A model generated the notes under the pieces. That model saw only the letters and a program-made list of their open reading frames with translations. It was not told the DNA's origin and did not search any database. From Ilumatobacter fluminis (GTDB taxonomy: Bacteria; Actinomycetota; Acidimicrobiia; Acidimicrobiales; Ilumatobacteraceae), in NCBI RefSeq assembly GCF_004364865.1, contig NZ_SOAU01000001.1:4124001-4188000 (forward strand): a stretch of DNA of 64,000 nucleotides, given 5' to 3'. Each line of letters begins with the position of its first letter. Within the stretch, counting starts at the first letter, position 1. Position numbers and translations under genes: made by a program. This document shows, piece after piece, positions 25,500 through 34,202 of this stretch.

Positions 25500-27754
25500 A
25501 AGCACTCCTCGGTGACGGTGGCGGCCAGGATGCTCGCCCGGTCGAGCGGTAGTTCGGTGAACCGGTGTCCGGTCGCACGCGCCACCGCATTGGCGATGGC
25601 TGCCGGCACCGGGATCAGCGGCAGCTCGCCGATGCCCTTCACCCCGAGCGGGTTGGCGGCGAGGTCGGCGATGTCGAGCGCCTCGTGGACGATCTCGGGA
25701 ACGTCACCGATCGTCGGGACGAGATACGACTCGAGCCCGGCGTGAGGCCGCACCCCGAGTTCGGGGTCGAACGGTTGCTGCTCGGTCAGGGCGAACCCGA
25801 TGCCCTGAGTGGCACCCCCGATCACCTGGCTGTCGACCAGGCGTCGATCGATGATGCGCCCACAGTCCGGTGCGACCACGAGACGACGGACCGACACCTG
25901 GCCGGTGGACGGATCGACGGCCACGTCGGCGAGCGCGGCGGCCTGCGCTCGAGGGCTCACATCGGTGGCCTGCTCGACCCGCTCGCCGCTCGACCGAAGC
26001 GTCTCGGGTGAGATCGCTTCGAGCAGGTCGGCGACGCCGAGGTCCTCCCCCGATGCGGCGACGATCCGGTCGTCGTCGATCTCGAGCTGATCAGCGGCGG
26101 TTCGGAGATGCTGCGCCACATGGGCGAACAGTCGGGCTTTGAGCTCGGCAGCGGCAGCGCGGACGGCAGGCGCCATCGTCGGGGTCGTCGTCGAACCGGC
26201 GCTGGTGGGCGCCGGTGGGCCCTCGGCGGTGTCACCGACGGTGACACGAATCTTGTCGACCGGGATTCCCAACTCCTCGGCCGCCACCATGGCGAGCATC
26301 GTGCGGGTCCCGGTCCCGATGTCCTGCGCACTCGTCGCGATGTGGACGCTGCCGTCGGCGTTGAACTCCGCCCACGCCGTTCCGGGTGGCATCGCCGTGG
26401 CGGCCATCCAGTCGCACACCGCGATCGCGCTCGCACACACCCGTCCGTCGTCGGTGGGTGGGAGCGATTCGATCGACGACAGCCGATCGATCGCGGCGAT
26501 CAGTGCGTCGGGCGACGACCACGGCAGATCGTCGACCTGGTCGACTCGAGCCACGTTCCGACGACGGAACTCGACCGGGTCGTGACCGGCCGCTGCAGCG
26601 AGTTCGTCGACCGCCGATTCGAGGGCGAAGGCGGCCTCGACGAAGCCGGGTGCGCGGAACGCCACCGCAGGACCCGTGTTGGTGTGGGCCCGCCGCGTTC
26701 GCGTGCGCACCGACGCACAGTCGTACAAGTACTGGTACGAACCGTCGACGGCGCTCGCTTCGCCGGATGTGCTGTACGCGCCGTGATCGGTGACGATGTC
26801 GGCGTCGATTGCGACGATCCGCCCGTCCGTGTCGGCAGCGACGGTCACCGTCTGGACGGTTGCGTTGCGCTTGCCGGCTGCGAGGTTCTCCGCACGTCGG
26901 TCGTTCATGACCATGACCGGGCGGTCGAGATGTCGCGCTGCGACGACGGCAGCCACCGTCGGCTTCCATGGCACCTGCTTGGCGCCGAATCCGCCGCCGA
27001 CGTGTTCGGCGACGACACGGACACGGTTGTAGGGGATCTCGACGGCGTCGGCCAGGATCTCTCGCACGTCGTTGACACCCTGCGTCGAGGTCCACACGAC
27101 GACACCATCACCGTTCCACTCGGCCACAGCGCCGTGTGACTCGAGGGCGTTGTGCACCTGCGTGGGCGTCACGTAAGTACGTCGGACGACGTGGGCGGCG
27201 CCGGCGATCGCGCCGTCGACATCACCTCGTTCGTACTGGTCCGGTTCCTCGGCGAGGTTGTCCGGCCGGTCGGCGTGCACGATGGGGGCGCCGTCGTCGA
27301 TCGCTGCGACCGGGTCGATCACGTGCGGCAGTGGCTCCCATTCGATCGTCACCGCCGACATTGCCCGGCGAGCCGTCGCCCGGTCGACGGCGACGACGAG
27401 TGCGACCTCGTCGCCGCAGAAGCGCGCCGTGTCGGCGAAGAACGGTGCCGATTCGCCGTACCAGTTCGGAAAAGACGCCTGGGTCGATGGCTCGCCGGGC
27501 CGGTGGCACCGATCTCCAACGAACACGGCGAGTACGCCGTCGATCCCGAGCGCAGCGTCGGCGTCGACGTCGACGACCCGGGCGTGGGGGTGGGGGCTGC
27601 GGACGAACTCGCCGTACGCCTGGCGTGGGCGCCGCACGTCGGCGGTGAACATTGCACGACCCCGGACCTTGTCGACTGCCTCCGTTCGAATCGTGCGGTC
27701 TCCGACGAGCGACAGGTCGCGGTCGTGCCACGGGTCGAGCTCGGCGGCTTTCAC
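25496..27754 (-). CDS. Molybdenum hydroxylase large (molybdopterin) subunit (PaoC-like)
   Basis: A 752-residue catalytic subunit of a xanthine dehydrogenase/aldehyde oxidase-type enzyme. It binds molybdopterin cytosine dinucleotide and hydroxylates aldehydes or N-heterocycles. Seen are AEHVGGGFGAKQ, AFRAPGFVEAAFALESAVDE, TSAQDIGTGTRTMLAMVAAEE, and the catalytic Glu710 in GVKGIGE. The GTG at 27754 overlaps the stop of the [2Fe-2S] subunit, with GAGGTGA about 7 nt before it; the long upstream frame is not coding. The subunit make-up is closest to periplasmic aldehyde oxidase PaoABC, but no export signal is visible on the small subunit. Confidence 0.92.
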   Translation of the reverse strand: MKAAELDPWHDRDLSLVGDRTIRTEAVDKVRGRAMFTADVRRPRQAYGEFVRSPHPHARVVDVDADAALGIDGVLAVFVGDRCHRPGEPSTQASFPNWYGESAPFFADTARFCGDEVALVVAVDRATARRAMSAVTIEWEPLPHVIDPVAAIDDGAPIVHADRPDNLAEEPDQYERGDVDGAIAGAAHVVRRTYVTPTQVHNALESHGAVAEWNGDGVVVWTSTQGVNDVREILADAVEIPYNRVRVVAEHVGGGFGAKQVPWKPTVAAVVAARHLDRPVMVMNDRRAENLAAGKRNATVQTVTVAADTDGRIVAIDADIVTDHGAYSTSGEASAVDGSYQYLYDCASVRTRTRRAHTNTGPAVAFRAPGFVEAAFALESAVDELAAAAGHDPVEFRRRNVARVDQVDDLPWSSPDALIAAIDRLSSIESLPPTDDGRVCASAIAVCDWMAATAMPPGTAWAEFNADGSVHIATSAQDIGTGTRTMLAMVAAEELGIPVDKIRVTVGDTAEGPPAPTSAGSTTTPTMAPAVRAAAAELKARLFAHVAQHLRTAADQLEIDDDRIVAASGEDLGVADLLEAISPETLRSSGERVEQATDVSPRAQAAALADVAVDPSTGQVSVRRLVVAPDCGRIIDRRLVDSQVIGGATQGIGFALTEQQPFDPELGVRPHAGLESYLVPTIGDVPEIVHEALDIADLAANPLGVKGIGELPLIPVPAAIANAVARATGHRFTELPLDRASILAATVTEECL

Positions 27755-28245
27755 GAGACGCTCACCTCGACGACGGAACGGGCCGCTTCGAGGATGTTGC
27801 GGTAGGCGCCGCATCGACAGAGATTGCCGGCGAGGGCGTGGCGGAGGTCGTCGTCGTCGAACGAAACACCGGCGGCGGCTCGCCGCCGGAGCGACTCGAC
27901 CGACATCACCTGCCCCGGCGTACAGAAGCCGCACTGCAGGGCGTCGCAGTCGACGAACGCCTGCTGGACGGTGCCAGGCTCTCCGCCGTCGACCAGACCG
28001 GCGGCGGTCTCGACCGATCGCTCGCCACACTCGGCGGCAAGCACCAAGCATGAATAGACGGGATCACCGTCGAGCAAGACGGTGCATGCCCCGCAGTTGC
28101 CCATCTCGCAACCGACCTTCGTCGCCGTCAGGTCGAGGTGTTGCCGAAGTGCGTCGTTGAGTGTCTCGGTGCCGGTGACATGCACATCGTGGTGCTCGCC
28201 ATCGATCCGTAGACGGACAGAAGTGACCCGGGTCGGCGACGGCAT
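27751..28245 (-). CDS. Molybdenum hydroxylase [2Fe-2S] subunit (PaoA/CoxS-like)
   Basis: A 164-residue iron-sulphur subunit. The plant-type [2Fe-2S] motif GCEMGNCGACTVLLDG, with a fourth Cys in VYSC, is followed by the second cluster CGFCTPGQVM and CRCGAYRNI. ATG at 28245 is the first start giving a normal N-terminus. It is the first gene of the operon and overlaps the molybdenum subunit by 4 nt. No twin-arginine signal is present, so the enzyme is probably cytoplasmic. Confidence 0.92.
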   Translation of the reverse strand: MPSPTRVTSVRLRIDGEHHDVHVTGTETLNDALRQHLDLTATKVGCEMGNCGACTVLLDGDPVYSCLVLAAECGERSVETAAGLVDGGEPGTVQQAFVDCDALQCGFCTPGQVMSVESLRRRAAAGVSFDDDDLRHALAGNLCRCGAYRNILEAARSVVEVSVS

Positions 28246-28317
28246 GGTCGTCCGGATACCTCGCGGGGTGCCGCACCAAACCCACCTCACTCGGGCAGCA
28301 GAGGCGCCTGAGGTCGC

Positions 28318-29832
28318 TCAGTGGTCGGACGAGCGCGAGACCGAACTCAGCTGGCCGTCGACCGGGCAGGCATGGCAGCACGGACGTCCGTCGTCGACGT
28401 CCTCACCAGCGACCTCGGCGGCGACATCGTCCGGTCGCAGGAGTGCGAAGGCAGCGACACCCGCTGCGGCGACGATGGCAGCCGAGATCCACATCGCCGT
28501 GTCGAACCCGTCGCCCAGTCGCGTCGGGTCGGAGAGGGCGTCGCCGGTGAGACCGGCAAGACCGGGGATCGCCGCGACCGCGAGGAGGCCGCCGGTGCGG
28601 GCGACCGCGTTGTTCACTCCGGACGCCGCACCCGCTCGTTCGTCGGGCACCGATCCGAGCGCCGTCGACGTGACCGGGGCGACGATGCCCGACAGGCCGA
28701 GCCCGAACACGATGACCGCCGGCAGCACATCGGTCGCGAACGACGCGTCCGGCCCGACCCGGATCATCAAGACGATGCCGAGTGCGGTCGCGATGGGGCC
28801 GAACGTCAGCGGGAGCCGTGGTCCGATCCGGCCCGACAGATCACCCATTCGTGGTGACAGCACGAGCATCAGGAGCGTGACGGGGATGAGCGCCGCCCCC
28901 GCTTCGAGCGCCGACCAACCAGCCGTGACCTGGAGTTGGATCGGCAAGAGGAAGAACAGCACGCCCATCCCGCCGTAGATCGCGAAGGTGAGCCCGTTGG
29001 CGACACCGAAGACCCGATTGGCGAACAGTTCGATCGGCACCATCGGATGAGCGATGCGACGCTCGACGACCCAGAGCACCGCCGCGGCCATGCCCGCCGC
29101 AACGACTGCGGCGATCTCGACGCCCGACAAGCCGCCCTCCGGCCCCTCGATCAACGCGTACGACAAGCCGGCGAGCAGGACCGCCGTCGCTACGGCGCCG
29201 GTGACGTCGATCGAGGCGTCACGCGCCGACCGGTCACGGGTCTCGGGCAACCACCTCGACAGGACGATCACCGCGATCGCGACGGGGATGTTGATGACGA
29301 ACACCCACCGCCACGAGATCTCCACCAGGAGCCCACCGACGAGCGGGCCGATCGCTCCGGCGATGCCGGTGATCCCCGACCAGGCGCCGACACCGCGGCC
29401 CCGATCGTCCGACCGCAGGCTGGATTCGATGATGGCCAGGCTGCCCGGCGTCAGCAGCGCCCCGCCGATGCCCTGCAACAGGCGGCACACGATGAGCAAC
29501 TCGACGGTCGGGGCGATGGCGCACAGCAGCGACGCCACGGCGAACCACACGACGCCGATCCGATAGAGCCGAACGCGGCCGAAGCGATCGCCGAGCGAGC
29601 CCCCGACCAGGATGAACGACGCCAATGTGAGGGTGTAGGCGTTGACGATCCACTTCTGACCGGACGAGGATGCGTCGAGGTCGGACGCCAGTGTGGGGAG
29701 GGCGACGTTGACCACCGTCGCCGTGAGCGACGCCACGGTCGTCCCGAGCACGACCGTGGTCAGCAGGAGGCGCCCGCGGCGGGAGTCGAGCTCGACGTCG
29801 GGTGACCCGTCGGCGGATGACACGGTGACCAT
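28318..29832 (-). CDS. DHA2-family MFS drug/solute exporter
   Basis: A 504-residue major facilitator of the 14-helix DHA2 (EmrB/QacA) group. The first helices carry VVNVALPTLASDL, the loop GGSLGDRFGR is the MFS motif A, and LLQGIGGALLTPGSLAI with GAWSGITGIAGAIGPLVGG is the antiporter motif C. It would export drugs or metabolites against H+. A cytoplasmic tail ends with a cysteine cluster (CCHAC). ATG at 29832 chosen; the upstream frame is not conserved. It follows the same direction as the molybdenum enzyme genes but with a separate gap, and diverges from nirB. Confidence 0.88.
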   Translation of the reverse strand: MVTVSSADGSPDVELDSRRGRLLLTTVVLGTTVASLTATVVNVALPTLASDLDASSSGQKWIVNAYTLTLASFILVGGSLGDRFGRVRLYRIGVVWFAVASLLCAIAPTVELLIVCRLLQGIGGALLTPGSLAIIESSLRSDDRGRGVGAWSGITGIAGAIGPLVGGLLVEISWRWVFVINIPVAIAVIVLSRWLPETRDRSARDASIDVTGAVATAVLLAGLSYALIEGPEGGLSGVEIAAVVAAGMAAAVLWVVERRIAHPMVPIELFANRVFGVANGLTFAIYGGMGVLFFLLPIQLQVTAGWSALEAGAALIPVTLLMLVLSPRMGDLSGRIGPRLPLTFGPIATALGIVLMIRVGPDASFATDVLPAVIVFGLGLSGIVAPVTSTALGSVPDERAGAASGVNNAVARTGGLLAVAAIPGLAGLTGDALSDPTRLGDGFDTAMWISAAIVAAAGVAAFALLRPDDVAAEVAGEDVDDGRPCCHACPVDGQLSSVSRSSDH

Positions 29833-29910
29833 GTTCGCACGTCTCGGCGATGCGTCCACCGGCGGCGTTCGTCCGCACGGGGCCGACCTCACACGCCGTT
29901 CGGGTGCGAT

Positions 29911-29924
29911 GTGAGAAGACTCAC
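29911..29924. promoter_or_regulatory. Dyad in the MFS-nirB divergent region
   Basis: GTGAG-AAGA-CTCAC is a short perfect dyad in the 181-bp region between the MFS exporter and nirB. It may be an operator for either gene. No clear -10/-35 pair for nirB was found here. Confidence 0.35.
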
Positions 29925-30013
29925 CCGACCGAGCAGTCCTGAGCGATCCGCTCGCAAACCTGCCGTCACGCCGGACTCATCGTGACGAAACAGGGCCGTG
30001 GTGCGATGGCCTC

Positions 30014-32521
30014 ATGAGCTCGGGCCGCCCTCCTCGTCACCTCCTCGTCGTCGGCAACGGCATGGTCGGCCAACGGTTGGTCGACGAACTCGTCGCCGCC
30101 GACGTCGACCAGGACTGGACGATCACGGTCGTCGGCGAGGAGAGTCGGCCGGCCTACGACCGCGTCGCCCTGTCAAGCTGGTTCGACGGACGGACCGAGC
30201 TCGACCTTCGTCTGGTCAGCGAGACCTTGCTCGACGGCGATCGGGTCGCATATCGGCTCGGCCACACCGTCGACCGCCTCGATACCGAGAACGGAGTCGC
30301 TCACCTCGACGACGGCACCGAGCTCCGCTACGACGAGGTCGTCATCGCCACCGGCTCGTCCCCGTTCGTCCCACCGATCCCCGGCCACGAGCTGCCCGGC
30401 ACCTTCGTCTATCGGACCCTCGACGACCTCGAGGCGATCAAGGCGTGGGCGGAGGCGGACGGACGCCGCTCCGGCATCGTCGTCGGGGGCGGGCTACTCG
30501 GGCTCGAAGCCGCCAACGCGTTGCTCAACCTCGGGTTGGAGGTCGACGTCGTCGAGATGGCTCCGTTCCCGATGCCGCAGCAACTCGGCGAGGGTGGCGG
30601 GCGGATGCTCGCCCGCTGGGTCGAGTCGTTGGGTGTGCGGCTCCACTGTGGTGTGACTTCCGACGAGTTCGTCGCCGGCGACGACGGCAACGTCGCTGCG
30701 CTCCGACTCGCCGACGGGCGCGAACTGACGACCGACCTCGTCGTGTTCTCGGCCGGCGTCCGGCCGCGCGACCAGCTCGCACGAGCGAGCGGCATCGAGG
30801 TCGGCGAGCGTGGCGGGATCGTCGTCGACGACGCGCTCCGCACACCCCAGCCGAACGTCTCGGCGATCGGTGAGGTCGCCCTCCACCGAGGGCGGGTCTA
30901 CGGCCTGGTCGCCCCCGGCTACGAGATGGCCCGCGCGGTTGCCCGGCGGCTCACCGGCTCCGACGAGTCCTCGTACGAGGGCAGCGACTTGTCGACCAAG
31001 CTCAAGCTGCTCGGCGTCGACGTCGCATGCTTCGGCGCGGCCAACGCAGCCGGCGAGGCCGTCGACGAGATCGTCTACCACGACCCGGTCAACAAGATCT
31101 TCCGACGACTCGTTCTCGACGTCGACACCGGCGCACTGCTCGGCGGTGCACTGGTCGGCGACATCTCGGGCTACGAGCTGCTCACCGCGATCACGCTCGG
31201 GCAGGCCGTCCAGCCCGACGACCTGCCCGCCTACGTGCTGCCGGCGTCGGTGCGCCCTCCCGACGAAGGCGCCCTGCCCGACGGCGCACAACTCTGCTCG
31301 TGCAACGCGGTGTCGGTCGGCACGATTCGCGAAGCGATCGGCGACGGGTGTTCGACACTGGGTGAGCTGAAGGACTCGACCTGTGCCGGAACCAGCTGCG
31401 GCGGTTGCGTCCCGGCCCTGACGTCGCTGCTGAAGACCGAGCTCGCAGCGTCCGGCATCGAGGTGTCGAAGGCGCTCTGCGAGCACTTCGATCACTCTCG
31501 CCAGGAGTTGTTCGACCTGGTCCGTTTCCACCGGTACACGACGTGGGCCGACGTCCTCGCCAACCACGGTCGCGGGAACGGCTGCGAGATCTGTCGGCCG
31601 ACGGTCGGCTCGATCCTGGCGTCGCTGTCGAACGGCTACATCCTCGACGGCGACCAGGTCACGCTCCAGGACACGAACGACCTCCACCTCGCGAACATGC
31701 AGCGGGACGGCACGTACTCGGTCGTCCCGCGAGTACCGGGCGGCGAGATCACACCCGACCAGCTGATCGCGCTCGGACAGATCGCCAAGGACTTCGACCT
31801 CTACACGAAGATCACCGGCGGGCAACGGATCGACCTGTTCGGTGCACGGCTCGGTGATCTTCCGACGATCTGGCAGCGAGTCATCGACGCCGGGATGGAA
31901 TCGGGCCATGCGTACGGCAAGTCGCTGCGCACGGTGAAGTCGTGCGTCGGCTCGACCTGGTGCCGGTACGGCGTCCAGGACTCGGTCGGGATGGCGATCC
32001 TCGTCGAGCAGCGGTACCGAGGCCTGCGTTCGCCGCACAAGATCAAGATGGCGGTGTCGGGCTGCACGCGCGAGTGCGCCGAGGCACAGAGCAAGGACGT
32101 CGGGGTGATCGCCACCGAACACGGCTGGAACCTGTACGTGTGCGGCAACGGTGGCCGTAGCCCACGTCATGCCGATCTGCTCGCCGGCGACCTGACCGAC
32201 GAGCAGCTGATCAGGGCGATCGACCGCTTCCTGATGTTCTACATCCGGACCGCCGACCGCCTGCAGCGGACCTCGAGCTGGTTCGAGGAGCTCGACGGCG
32301 GACTCGACCATCTGCGGGCCGTCGTCTTCGACGACGTGCTCGGCATCGCCGACGAACTGGAGGACGACATGCAGCGCCACATCGACACCTACGAGTGCGA
32401 GTGGAAGGCGACACTCGACGACCCGGAGCGGCTCGCCCACTTCGTCGAGTTCGTCAACGCTCCGGACGCCGCCTCGACCCCGACTCGGGTCGAGGTCCGC
32501 GGTCAGCGGGTTCCGGCATGA
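30014..32521 (+). CDS. nirB: Assimilatory nitrite reductase [NAD(P)H] large subunit
   Basis: An 835-residue sirohaem nitrite reductase that reduces nitrite to ammonium in the cytoplasm. Domains in order: FAD/NAD(P)H oxidoreductase (residues 1-400, VVGNGMVG and IVVGGGLLGLEAA), a BFD-like [2Fe-2S] domain (LCSCNAVSVGTIREAI, CAGTSCGGC), and the sulphite/nitrite reductase ferredoxin half and catalytic half. The sirohaem/[4Fe-4S] cysteines are CVGSTWC and SGCTREC. Its stop overlaps nirD by ATGA. First gene of the nitrate assimilation cluster. Confidence 0.96.
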   Translation: MSSGRPPRHLLVVGNGMVGQRLVDELVAADVDQDWTITVVGEESRPAYDRVALSSWFDGRTELDLRLVSETLLDGDRVAYRLGHTVDRLDTENGVAHLDDGTELRYDEVVIATGSSPFVPPIPGHELPGTFVYRTLDDLEAIKAWAEADGRRSGIVVGGGLLGLEAANALLNLGLEVDVVEMAPFPMPQQLGEGGGRMLARWVESLGVRLHCGVTSDEFVAGDDGNVAALRLADGRELTTDLVVFSAGVRPRDQLARASGIEVGERGGIVVDDALRTPQPNVSAIGEVALHRGRVYGLVAPGYEMARAVARRLTGSDESSYEGSDLSTKLKLLGVDVACFGAANAAGEAVDEIVYHDPVNKIFRRLVLDVDTGALLGGALVGDISGYELLTAITLGQAVQPDDLPAYVLPASVRPPDEGALPDGAQLCSCNAVSVGTIREAIGDGCSTLGELKDSTCAGTSCGGCVPALTSLLKTELAASGIEVSKALCEHFDHSRQELFDLVRFHRYTTWADVLANHGRGNGCEICRPTVGSILASLSNGYILDGDQVTLQDTNDLHLANMQRDGTYSVVPRVPGGEITPDQLIALGQIAKDFDLYTKITGGQRIDLFGARLGDLPTIWQRVIDAGMESGHAYGKSLRTVKSCVGSTWCRYGVQDSVGMAILVEQRYRGLRSPHKIKMAVSGCTRECAEAQSKDVGVIATEHGWNLYVCGNGGRSPRHADLLAGDLTDEQLIRAIDRFLMFYIRTADRLQRTSSWFEELDGGLDHLRAVVFDDVLGIADELEDDMQRHIDTYECEWKATLDDPERLAHFVEFVNAPDAASTPTRVEVRGQRVPA

Positions 32522-32865
32522 GCTGGGTCGACGTCGTCGAACTCGACCAGCTCGCCGTCGACCGCGGCGTTGCCGCCATGATCGGAGACGGTCACGCCGT
32601 CGCCGTGTTCCGGCTGTCCGACGACGAGGTCGTCGCCGTCGACCACGTCGACCCGTTCACCGGCGTCGGCGTTCTGGCTCGCGGTATCGTCGGCTCGGTC
32701 GGTGACCGCGCGGTCGTCGCGTCGCCGCTGCACAAGCAGCGGTTCGACCTCCGGACCGGCGATTGTCTCGACGACCCGGACGTGTCCGTGCGCACGTGGG
32801 ACGTGACCATCGTCGACGGCATGGTCCGCGTCGCCGATCACCGCCGCCACGAATCAGCGGCGTGA
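32518..32865 (+). CDS. nirD: Nitrite reductase small subunit
   Basis: A 115-residue Rieske-fold small subunit. As in other NirD proteins, the Cys and most His ligands of true Rieske proteins are missing (SPLHKQRFDLRTGDCLDDP), so it has a structural role. Its ATG overlaps the nirB stop, ensuring equal production. Confidence 0.93.
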   Translation: MSWVDVVELDQLAVDRGVAAMIGDGHAVAVFRLSDDEVVAVDHVDPFTGVGVLARGIVGSVGDRAVVASPLHKQRFDLRTGDCLDDPDVSVRTWDVTIVDGMVRVADHRRHESAA

Positions 32866-32903
32866 GCAGCGATCGGCGATTCACGTCGAAGCGACGCACT
32901 GCC

Positions 32904-32919
32904 GAAACATCGACGAAAC
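32904..32919. promoter_or_regulatory. GlnR-like box upstream of nnaR
   Basis: GAAAC-N6-GAAAC lies 23 nt before the nnaR start and fits the AC-N9-AC core of actinobacterial GlnR boxes. It lies in the 76-bp gap after nirD, so it could give nnaR a nitrogen-controlled promoter of its own. Confidence 0.45.
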
Positions 32920-32941
32920 CTCGGCGTTCGACACTGAGTCG

Positions 32942-34051
32942 GTGACGAACCCTCTCGCCGGTTACACGATCGGCGTCACCGCCGACCGGCGCTCCGACGA
33001 GCAGATGAAACTGCTGTCCGGACGCGGTGCCGAGTGCCTGCACGGACCCGTCATCAAGACCCATCCCGTCGGGACCGACGATGCGATGCGCGACGCGACG
33101 GAGGCGATCCTCGACGAGCCACCCGACGCGATCGTTCTCACGACGGGTCTCGGCGTGCGGAGCTGGCTCGAGGCCGCCGACGCCGTCCAACTCGGCGACC
33201 GGCTGCACGATCTCCTCGCTTCGACCGCCCTGTACGCCCGTGGCCCGAAGGCCAACGGTGCCCTCGTCACGGCCGGCTTCGACGTCGAATGGACTGCGCC
33301 GAACGCCCGCTACGACGACATCATCGACGAGTTGACCGAGCGAGGTGCCGACGGCATGCGCATCGCCGTCCAACTCGACGGGGCCGGCGCCGCCGGGCTG
33401 TGCGAGCGGATCGAGGCGCTCGGAGCGACGGTCGTGCGCATCCCGGTGTATCGCTGGTCGCTCCCCGCCGACACGACCCACGCCGAGCGCCTCATCCGGG
33501 CGACGATCGACCGGCGGGTCGACGCGGTCACGTTCACCGCCAAGCCGGCCGTCGACAACTTCTTCGAGATCGCCACCCACATCGGCGCGCTCGACGACCT
33601 CGACGACGCCATCCACACCGATGTGGTGATGGTGTGCGTCGGCCCGGTGTGCGCCACCGGCTTCACCGACCACGGCTACGACCCGCCGCTCGTGCCCGAA
33701 CGGCACCGGCTCGGTGCGATGGTGCAGCTCGTCGCGAACCACTTCGCAGAGCGCGGACGCGAACTCCGCCTCGGCGGCAAGCCGGTCCGGATCCAGGGTC
33801 GCATGGTGTACGTCAACGGGTCGCCGCCCGTGTCGCTGACCGAACGGGAACAATCGCTCCTCACGGCCCTCCTCGAGCGCCCGGGCGTGGTCCTGTCGAA
33901 GCGCGATCTGCTGCGGCGGGTCTGGCACGGCACCGAGTCGGACGAGCACCTCGTCGAGGTGACCATCGCCCGCCTGCGTCAGCGGCTCGGTTCGGCGTCG
34001 GACGGCATCGAAACCGTCGTCCGCCGCGGCTATCGGGCGAGCGAGACCTAG
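32942..34051 (+). CDS. nnaR: HemD-domain / winged-helix regulator of nitrate assimilation (NnaR-like)
   Basis: A 369-residue protein with a uroporphyrinogen-III synthase-like domain (about 1-255) and an OmpR-type winged helix at the end (about 270-369: LTEREQSLLTALLERPG, LLRRVW, VEVTIARLRQRLG). This architecture is that of mycobacterial NnaR, a co-activator with GlnR of nitrate and nitrite assimilation genes. Its place between nirBD and narK-nasA supports the same role. The HemD part may sense a tetrapyrrole or may have lost activity. GTG start at 32942. Confidence 0.85.
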   Translation: MTNPLAGYTIGVTADRRSDEQMKLLSGRGAECLHGPVIKTHPVGTDDAMRDATEAILDEPPDAIVLTTGLGVRSWLEAADAVQLGDRLHDLLASTALYARGPKANGALVTAGFDVEWTAPNARYDDIIDELTERGADGMRIAVQLDGAGAAGLCERIEALGATVVRIPVYRWSLPADTTHAERLIRATIDRRVDAVTFTAKPAVDNFFEIATHIGALDDLDDAIHTDVVMVCVGPVCATGFTDHGYDPPLVPERHRLGAMVQLVANHFAERGRELRLGGKPVRIQGRMVYVNGSPPVSLTEREQSLLTALLERPGVVLSKRDLLRRVWHGTESDEHLVEVTIARLRQRLGSASDGIETVVRRGYRASET

Positions 34052-34077
34052 CCGGCGCCGGCCTGATGTCGGAGTTC

Positions 34078-34103
34078 TCACAGGGCGCTGCGCGCCGTTG
34101 TGA
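34078..34103 (+). promoter_or_regulatory. Hairpin in the nnaR-narK gap
   Basis: CACA-G-GGCGC-TGC-GCGCC-GT-TGTG forms a strong stem-loop 27 nt after the nnaR stop. It may terminate nnaR or act in the leader of narK. No U-tract follows. Confidence 0.45.
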
Positions 34104-34202
34104 AGATGCTGTCAGTCGCTGCGGAGGGCGGGTGCGACGGATGCGACACGTCGTTCACCCGGACGTCGTCACCGGGCAACGCGAGTGTTCTTGGATCGCT
34201 GC

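Noticed and set aside
30494-32440. 648-codon minus-strand frame opposite nirB
   Set aside because: Antisense shadow of a clear nitrite reductase gene.
34144-34160. GlnR box upstream of narK (AC-N9-AC at 34146-34158)
   Set aside because: Only the two AC pairs match; the flanking GnnAC/GAAAC bases do not, and such a match is common by chance.
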